Assembly (NCBI RefSeq): GCF_018446385.1
Contig: NC_056005.1
Coordinates: forward strand, 94,950,984-95,014,983
Direction of reading: 5' to 3'
Source of the DNA: Zingiber officinale
Lineage: Eukaryota > Streptophyta > Magnoliopsida > Zingiberales > Zingiberaceae
DNA length: 64,000 bases
Shown: in pieces, positions 57,301 through 64,000 of the stretch
How the letters are laid out: each line of letters starts with the position of its first letter
How positions within the stretch are numbered: the first letter of the stretch is position 1
Made by a program: the position numbers and the translations under genes
The notes under the pieces: generated by a model
Seen by the model: the letters and a program-made list of their open reading frames with translations, nothing else
Told to the model about the DNA's origin: nothing
The model's database searches: none

Positions 57301-58585
57301 CCTTCACCATGGAGACTGGCCCTCGTCATGATCGCCATCCAACCCATCATCATACTCTGCTTCTACTCCCGCCGTGTCCTCCTCAAGCGTCTCTCCTCCA
57401 AGGCCATCAAAAGCCAGATCGACAGCAGCAAGCTTGCGGCGGATGTCGTCGCCAATCTCCTCACCATCACCGCCTTCTCCCCACAAGAACGCATTTTACA
57501 CATGTTAGAGGAGGCGCAAGCCGGAGTGCGTCTGACAGTCGTGGTTTGCCGGCGCCAGAATGGCTTTCTCCCAAAATCTCATGATTTGCACATGGGCTCT
57601 AGATTTTTGGTACGGAGGCAAATTGATCGCTGGCGGATTCATATCCGCCAAAGCTTTACTTCAGACCTTCATTATCCTCGTCTCCACCAGCTGCATCATC
57701 GGTGAAGCCGGCAGCATGATCACCGACCTCGCTAAGGGTGCCAACGCCATTGCCTCCGTTTTTGCCGTGCTCGACCGTGTCACAGCCATTGAGCCCAATG
57801 ACTCAGACGACCACTGTCCCGAGCAGATTGTCGGTGACATCGAAATCCACGGAGTCGACTTCGCCTACCCGGCGCGCCCCGACGTGGTCATCTTATGAGA
57901 CTTCTCGCTCAGAATCGAGGACGGTAAGTCAACGACGCTCGTCGGGCAGAGTGGCTCCGGGAAGTCGACCATCATTGGGCTCATCCATAGGTTCTACGAT
58001 CTGGTCAGAGGGACAATCAAGATCGACGGCAGGGTCCTCAAGTCGTATAACCTCCGAGCGTTAAGAAAGTACATTGGCATGGTGGGCCAAGAGCCGACGT
58101 TGTTCGCCGGAAGCATCCGTGAGAACATCACGTACGGGAGCAATGGCGAAAAGACACCGACAGAGATCGAGGCGGCAGCACGGGCGGCGAACGCACACGA
58201 GTTCATCAGCTCGCTGATGGATGGGTACGAGATGCAGTGCGGCGACCGGGGATTGCAGCTCTCTGGCGGTCAGAAGCAGCGGATCGCCATCGCGCGGGCG
58301 ATCCTGAAGGACCCAGCGATCCTGCTGCTGGACGAAGCGACGAGCGCGTTGGACAGCCAGTCGGAGGAGGCGGTGCAGGCGGCTCTGGAGCGTCTGATGG
58401 TGGGGCGGACCAGCGTGGTGGAGGCGCACCGACTCAGCACTATCCGACACTGCCACCTCATCACCGTTCTTGACCAGGGCGCCGTCGTGGAGAATGGGAC
58501 CCACGCCTCTCTCATGTCCAAAGGGCCTGCTGGGGCCTACTTCGGACTAATCACCTTGCAAAGTGGCAGCGCCGCGCCTATGTGA
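54303..58585 (+). pseudogene. ABCB15-like full-size ABC transporter, copy C, full length but inactivated
   Basis: Exons: 54303-54497, 54565-54619, 54698-55334, 55414-55942, then 56004 to the TGA at 58583-58585. The layout is TMD1-NBD1-linker-TMD2-NBD2, an ABCB (MDR/P-glycoprotein) exporter of plant plasma membranes. NBD1 has GGSRSGKST (Walker A with Gly replaced by Arg), VSQEPALF and [17 protein letters not shown]2 (57899-58585, open) has [37 protein letters not shown] and EAHRLST. Lesions: TAG at 55114 and TAA at 55273 (both sense codons in copy A), a short in-frame loss after Walker A near 55712, a one-base loss before Walker B near 56083, an inserted element at 56334-56678, frame changes near 56988, 57215, 57315 and 57520, a TGA near 57533, and a TGA at 57896. 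GC-rich third positions point to a monocot. Confidence 0.92.
56334..56678. mobile_element. hAT-type MITE inserted in the ABCB linker
   Basis: 345 bp, starting AGGAGTGGTTCGGTACGG and ending CCATCCCT, clearly related to 53617-53946 along its length. The flanks share ACCACC only, so the target duplication is decayed or imperfect. It splits the codons between NBD1 and TMD2. Confidence 0.85.
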
Positions 58586-58849
58586 TCCGATACTATTTTA
58601 TTTCCCAAACCAAAAACATAGGATTATCAATATGGATTGACATTTGATCATATTCAATAGCTTTTCTGTTTATTTCTGTTGCTTGTTTTTAGCCGTATTT
58701 ACAGCTTCTGTAATATATAACAGAGATGCGATGGTATAAATTAGTTATATTTTAATGCACAAAAATCAACTAATTTGGAATTGCATTTCTAATATGTTGT
58801 ATGTTTTCTCTGGATTTATACCAGTTAAATTGGTTTTAATTGCTTGCAG
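58586..58849. other. Downstream region of ABCB copy C
   Basis: A/T-rich 3' flank without a clear polyadenylation signal. It ends in a TTGCTTGCAG acceptor. Nothing else is seen. Confidence 0.5.
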
Positions 58850-58969
58850 CCCACTGGAGAGAATGGTGCTACTCGAGCCCCTATCAGTATTGATCTGCAA
58901 ACAGATAGTTCACTTGGCACTAAATCAATTGTTTTGCAAATAGACAGCAAATCCCAACAGCCTCTGCAA
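58850..58969 (+). pseudogene. Exon of an unrecognised plant gene (40 codons)
   Basis: A clean exon with acceptor TTGCTTGCAG and donor GTAAGAAC. It is exactly 40 codons, in phase, reading [20 protein letters not shown] and then [16 protein letters not shown]. Clean borders and an open frame in A/T-rich DNA argue that it is a real exon. I do not recognise the family, and no start or following exon in phase was seen besides 59213-59635. It may be a fragment brought in by the same rearrangements that shuffled ABCB and RRC1. Confidence 0.5.
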
Positions 58970-59212
58970 GTAAGAACATAAATCTATGCAATAGCATTTT
59001 TGATTTATTTACAATCACAATTTGCATAGCTCGAGTTCAAGGTTCCGGAAAGGGCCGAGCAGATGAGATATATTTGAAACTTCGTACTAGTACAGGTTTT
59101 ACCTTTTTCTTTTCCTGTCTTTTCTTCTTGTTTGTTTGCAGTTTTGTAGTTCTTATTTATGAAGCTTTAGTTATACTCACTATTTTTTATCTCCTCACCA
59201 GCTCCATCTTTA

Positions 59213-59635
59213 AAATTAGTCGATCTTCCAAGTGTAAGACCAGAGATCAATGGATGATTCCATTGCAAATTCCTATTTCTAATTGTGAAATTGTATTTAA
59301 TCTCAGTTTCAAAATTGATCAAGCTGCTGGGGACCAGAAAAGTCTTGCAGCAGTTCAAGCTCTTCTTTTGTCTCAGGGCCACCTCTACTGCAGATATTCC
59401 TTGGGTTGCTCTGATTGGTCAATCTGTTTCTATTGCTTCGGCACAGGCAGCATGGAATGGATCTATTGGATCTGAAAGTTCACTTGAAACAGCATGGAGA
59501 GCTGAGACTGAAAGTCTTAAAACTATACTTACTGGAGCTCCACAAAATAAGCTCGGAAGATTAGCGTTAGTTGATACACTTCCCAAGCAAATCTGGAGTA
59601 GAATGAAGCTCAGACTGCCAAACCGTCTTTCAGGG
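59213..59635 (+). pseudogene. Larger exon of an unrecognised plant gene, probably frameshifted
   Basis: Two overlapping open stretches give protein-like sequence: [20 protein letters not shown] in one frame (about 59318-59377), then [40 protein letters not shown] and [20 protein letters not shown] in another up to a GTAAAT donor at 59636. The frame switch near 59380 suggests a one-base indel in a decayed gene. It is helix-rich and soluble-looking, with no motif I can assign. It shares orientation and neighbourhood with the 58850-58969 exon and is likely part of the same gene. Confidence 0.5.
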
Positions 59636-60857
59636 TAAATTTTATTTTGATAAATTTGTCATTGTTTTCACTTGTGTACTACACAAAATGGAAAGTTTTC
59701 ATGGCGATGCTACTATTTTATCCAATGGACAGGTTGCTTGTAAATCCTATGAAGAGTAGTTTGGTATGTCAAAGGAAGCAACTAAACCAATAAGGTCAAG
59801 ATGCATATGGGTTTTGGCCAGAAGAGGTTTCCTTTCTTATTAAATACATTTTTAGTCTTGAAACTTTGCCTGACAGCTCTTCAAGTGTAGATCCCTGGCT
59901 TGTTTCCTTGATTGTGACAAGGAAGGTGGGCTGGCTTTTTCTGCTTTACAAATCCTTCTTTGCCGACGTTGCTATTCAGTAGCTAGAACTATATATGCCA
60001 AACTATTCTGATCTTGAGATCACCTGTCACCAAACCACTTTCCTCTTCAGCATTACATGTAAAAAACATGCCGAACTAGTTCAAGCATGCTAAAGGTATA
60101 AATTAATGTGGATAGTAGGTGGATAATGAGCTAAATTTGTAGACGGTTAGATTTAACTTTTAATGGGTTCTCTTTCATATTTTTAGAATCACATAAAGAA
60201 GATTTGTATCAAATTAAATTGCCATAGTTTTCCACTTCCAATTCATAAATAAGAACTATATCATTTTTTTTTTGTGTGAATCGTTAATTTTATGATTCTA
60301 ACAAACTATGCCTTCTATGATAATCATCAGCTAATTAAGAAAGCTTGACTTAATTTGAACTTATTTGAGTTGCCCTGTACACTTTCATCATATAGCCAGA
60401 AATGTTTGAGTTAAGAAGTAATGCTATATATTGGTTATTGTGCTTGTTAAGTGTCACTTGATGAAGTGAGGCATTTCTTCTACCTTATTGTTGTCATTGA
60501 TACAATCTCTACTTTTTATCTTTTTGATCTTCTACATTTCTTCAATATTATTAATTTTGAACATGTTTCTTAATATAGGAGGCAGCTTGTTTCCTTCCAT
60601 AACACCTAGAACTTAGGATTGCCCATGAATCTTTATGGCACATACAATGAGTTCCAGACTTCATCTGTCAATATTGCGTCTTGTGCAGCAACACACACAT
60701 AGAAGTTGCTTAGCCAATCAAGTATAGAAAGGTATATAGATTTTGGATCTACGAGTTTAGTTGACCTAAGTATTTATGCTCCTTATCATGATTGAGTCTA
60801 TGAATATGCACCCAATCTGTGTTGTATCTATGATTATGCATCCAATCTACTTGACTG
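59636..60857. other. Non-coding spacer
   Basis: A/T-rich intergenic or intron sequence. No gene, RNA or repeat end was identified. Confidence 0.5.
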
Positions 60858-61428
60858 ATCCGGAGGTAAGGACGGGGGACCCTCGCTGGCGGAAGGTCAA
60901 CGACACGTGGGGGTCAAAGGTTATGAGATTCAACCCCGAGACCCGATCGACCTGACTGAGATGGCCGACCGGCTACCCAACCGACCGGCCTGAGATGGCC
61001 GACCAGCCGGGAATCCCCCGAGCCGAATGAAAGATAACCCGACTAGGGGTCGGGTTTCCGATGCTCAAGGTAAAAAGGTTTCAGGGCCGAGCGGGATGTC
61101 CGTTCGGCCGGTGCACAAGGCAACAAAGACAGGCAGGAGCAGTCTCATCCGAGCATACGACCGAGGCAGAAGTGATATGCCCGCCGAGCGGTCGAACCGC
61201 TCAGCCTTGGAACAAACAGGAAGCGCAAGAGAACAAAGGAGACAGGGGATAACATCATCCTAGAGACGTCTGCCGCTGACAGGCAGCAGGGTTGGCGGCC
61301 GAGCCGTACACAGGATCATACAGTGGAAGCTTCCACCGTCACATCCGGGATATGCTCGAACGATTGCGGAATGGCGCCAGAGGTACTTTTCTGACAGGGG
61401 CTCGTTAAGGTATGTTTTGGGAAGGTAT
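60858..61428. mobile_element. GC-rich interspersed repeat fragment (probable LTR-type)
   Basis: An abrupt shift to GC-rich sequence with recurring CCGAGCGG, CGGCCG and GACCGGC motifs, typical of some Ty3/gypsy LTRs in plants. It joins the ABCB copy D leader at about 61429. No partner LTR, primer site or target duplication could be found. Open frames in it (for example 61027-61263) look accidental. Confidence 0.45.
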
Positions 61429-61429
61429 G

Positions 61430-62283
61430 CTTCCCAAGGCGACCGTCTCTCGATCTAGAGCCTTCCTTGCGAGCTGCTGCGACATCTCCCATCGATCTTC
61501 TTCTTCTCCTCTGTACCTTCTCCGTGAGTTTTTCTGATAAGTTTTTAGTATCCATTGTCCATTATCTTCTTCTCGATGAGTTTCTCAGTACTGCTTTTGT
61601 TCTTGTCAGTTTCAGTGTACCTGTTGTTCTACGTCGGTCAAAATGAGCTCTCCAGTCTTCACTTCTTTTCCTTCCCTTCAGTCCATATTTAGCCATGGGG
61701 ACATGGTTGACACTCTGCTGATGATTCTGGGATTCGTCGGCGCCGTCAACGATGGGTTAGCAATACCAGTCTTTTTCATGTTCGCCCGTGTCATCTTCAA
61801 CGACATGGGTCAGGGTTCCATCGAAGCGGTTAACGAGGTACAAATTATTCCTATTCATGTCTGGTAGTAGTTTTTTATTGCTTTGTTCGTTCTAAGCTAC
61901 TTTCTGTCCAGATAGTAATCTACTTGGTGTATCTGGCCGGCGGTAGCTTCTTAGCATCGTTCATGGGTAGTCTTCACTTCTTTTCCTTCCCTTCAGTCCA
62001 TATTTAGCCATGGGGACATGGTTGACACGCTGCTGATGATTTTGGGATTCGTCAGCGCCGTCAACGATGGGTTAGCAATACCAGTCTTTTTCATGTTCGC
62101 CCGTGTCATCTTCAACGACATGGGTCAGGGTTCCATCGAAGCGGTTAACGAGGTACAAATTATTCCTATTCATGGCTGGTAGTAGTTTTTTATTGCTCTG
62201 TTCGTTCTAAGCTACTTTCTGTCCAGATAGTAATCTACTTGGTGTATCTGGCCGGCGGTAGCTTCTTAGCATCGTTCATGGGT
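61430..62283 (+). pseudogene. ABCB15-like transporter, copy D: leader and exons 1-2, tandemly duplicated
   Basis: The leader (61430-61642) and exon 1 (61643-61837) read as in copies A and C and are open through AVNE at the donor GTACAA. Exon 2 (about 61912-61966) encodes IVIYLVYLAGGSFLASFM. The segment 61654-61968 is then repeated head to tail at 61969-62283 (period 315 bp), but without the ATG. After the second exon 2 the similarity stops, and no exon 3 or ATP-binding domain follows in the remaining 1.7 kb. Exon 2 starts ATAGTAATC where copies A and C have AACGTAATC. It is a 5' fragment without transport function. Confidence 0.85.
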
Positions 62284-64000
62284 ATATCATGTTCATGGGT
62301 AGTTTTTCATATTCTTTTTTGGCGTGTTATGTCATGATGGACAGTGAATATTCTATATGCAAGTTGTACATCAGAAACTTTCTCTCTACCAAACACAGAG
62401 ATTGCAGGTCTATTTTGAGAAATGTGTCAGAACATCTCTATGATTTTTCTTTTCTGGAAATGCTTTGAGATTTGTGCATATATAAACAGTAACATTATAA
62501 AAATGAGTCTCCATATATAAACGTAGATACACTCACATTACGTGGAACTATGTAATTTCCACTGTTCATTCATACTATTGTTTATCATTTTTTATCGATC
62601 ACTGACTTGAGTGTCGGAGGACCTATGTCGAGACCCCTTCCTTGGTCCGATCACTAACTCTCCTTTTGATACACAAGAGTGCTTCGAGATTATCTTTTAA
62701 TGGCGAGGAGCCTTCCATCTCCATCGATCTCAGACAGAATTAATTATAGAATTTAATTTTTAGTTAAAGTTTTTTAAGTTTAATTATTTTTTTTTAAAAA
62801 TGATCAAACTCTTCATTGTGATTTTAATATTTTAAAGTGCTTTTAATCAAGACTATGTAATATAATCAAATTGGTAAAAAGTTATATATATAAAAGTAGT
62901 ATTTTATATATAATATTTTTTTTATCAAATTAAATAAAAATTAATTTACAATAGCGTTAAAATAAAGATATTTTTCATAAAAAAATATAATGGAGAGTCT
63001 TTTAATTTGTTTTTAAAAAAATCATCCTTTTCATTTTTTGCACAATAAAAGATCCTTAATTGACGTGGTTTTTCCAAAATAAAGGGTTATTTTTTAAAAA
63101 AAAAAATCTATAAATAATGATAAGAAAATATATTGGTAAATGAGTACACGAGCGAAAACAACGGAGAGAAAATTAATATAATAAACCCTGAAAATTAACG
63201 AAATGACACATTGCTGTTTTACTGTGACAAAAACATAATTAAAAAACTTATTTTCCTTTTTTTTTTCACATAATTTACTTGTGAGTTATCCTTATAATTT
63301 ATCTTTATATGTCCAAATTAAACAACCATAATGCCGAACAATTTTTGTATTTTCCTTTTTTATCCCAGCGAAGTGTCTCTCTTGTTCATCAAAATGACTT
63401 CTTACTGTATCTCTATCACATCTTCTACCACAAAAATCTCCTTCTCTTCCACATTCTATAGAGTTTTTTTTCTCCTCCATCATTCGAGAAACTTGAAATC
63501 TCTTTATTTTTTTTTCATTCTTTTCAATTGATCTGCCTCATGAGTTTGTAAAGAATGACTTGGCAAAGAACTAATTATAATATAGAGAGATTTTTAAACT
63601 CTGCAATTACAATATAATTATTTTTAAGTCAAACTTCGTAAAATTTTAAAAATAATAATTGCATCAATAATATTTTTTTTTTAGTTTGATCAACACTTAA
63701 AAAGTACTTTAGATGAGAAAACTTTTACAATATTTCATTACCTTTCGGGAGCAAGACTTCAAACTTACTTTTGAAAGTATAAAATTTCACTATTGATGTA
63801 GCGAGAACTTACAATTCCCACATATTCCATATGGTAGAAAGTCGTGCTGAGCTGTTAACCAAAATCTAAATAGGTCAAACATAACTCAAAGAAAATTAGT
63901 TCCCACCAAATGAGATTCGAATCTAACGGGACAAGTCAACCATCATATACATCTCAACCTTAGCTACTAACACCTCCTTTGCTTTAACCTCGGATCCTGA
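62284..64000. other. A/T-rich non-coding end of the window
   Basis: No gene is seen. 62600-62650 (CTTGAGTGTCGGAGGACC) resembles a fragment common in plant LTR elements. On the minus strand 63860-63985 contains GATTCGAATCTC, a B-box-like sequence that may belong to a SINE, without a convincing A box. Confidence 0.45.

Noticed and set aside
61027-61263. GC-rich 78-codon frame
   Set aside because: It falls in a GC-rich interspersed repeat with CCGAGCGG motifs. Open frames are expected by chance there.
63860-63985. Minus-strand SINE candidate
   Set aside because: Only a B-box-like GATTCGAATC is visible. Without an A box, tail or target duplication I did not list it as an element.

Overview
Plant nuclear DNA, most likely a monocot. 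The transporter exons are very rich in G and C at third codon positions, which is typical of grasses and Zingiberales. A badnavirus-like integrant fits banana or ginger relatives, but the species is not proven. No bacterial features, CRISPR arrays, rRNA genes or convincing tRNA genes were seen.

Layout. The backbone is a tandemly duplicated block holding two host genes in the same orientation: an ABCB-type ABC transporter (ABCB15/MDR-like) followed by RRC1/SR140, a U2 snRNP-associated splicing factor. Unit 1 keeps only the first three transporter exons (1-1254), one CID-region exon of RRC1 (3017-3241) and its last exon (18366-18511). Unit 2 keeps only the transporter promoter (about 19990-20665), the RRM and SURP exons of RRC1 (22001-33252) and its last exon (49737-49882). 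A third transporter copy (54303-58585) is full length but a pseudogene. It is followed by two exons of an unrecognised gene (58850-59635). A fourth transporter 5' end (61430-62283) has its first two exons duplicated in tandem. No copy of either host gene looks able to make a full protein.

Mobile and viral fossils fill the introns. A large Ty3/gypsy-like element without pol lies in an RRC1 intron. It is whole-length in unit 1 (3465-17714) and partial in unit 2 (34612-49087). The two copies share a target-site duplication, so this insertion came before the segmental duplication. Later insertions differ between units. Unit 1 has a SIRE-type solo LTR that itself contains an Angela-like solo LTR. 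Unit 2 has a 667-bp TRIM and an 8.1-kb Ty1/copia element with an extra acidic, membrane-anchored reading frame upstream of gag. A complete-unit badnavirus-like endogenous pararetrovirus with a dUTPase domain (25465-32747) sits in the intron between the RRM and SURP exons of RRC1. Its 121-bp terminal repeats abut a tRNA-Met primer site, so it looks LTR-like. Small hAT-type elements mark the transporter promoters and the transporter linker.

The most notable points are the architecture of the pararetrovirus, the extra reading frame in the copia element, and the relative order of insertions that can be read from paired filled and empty sites.
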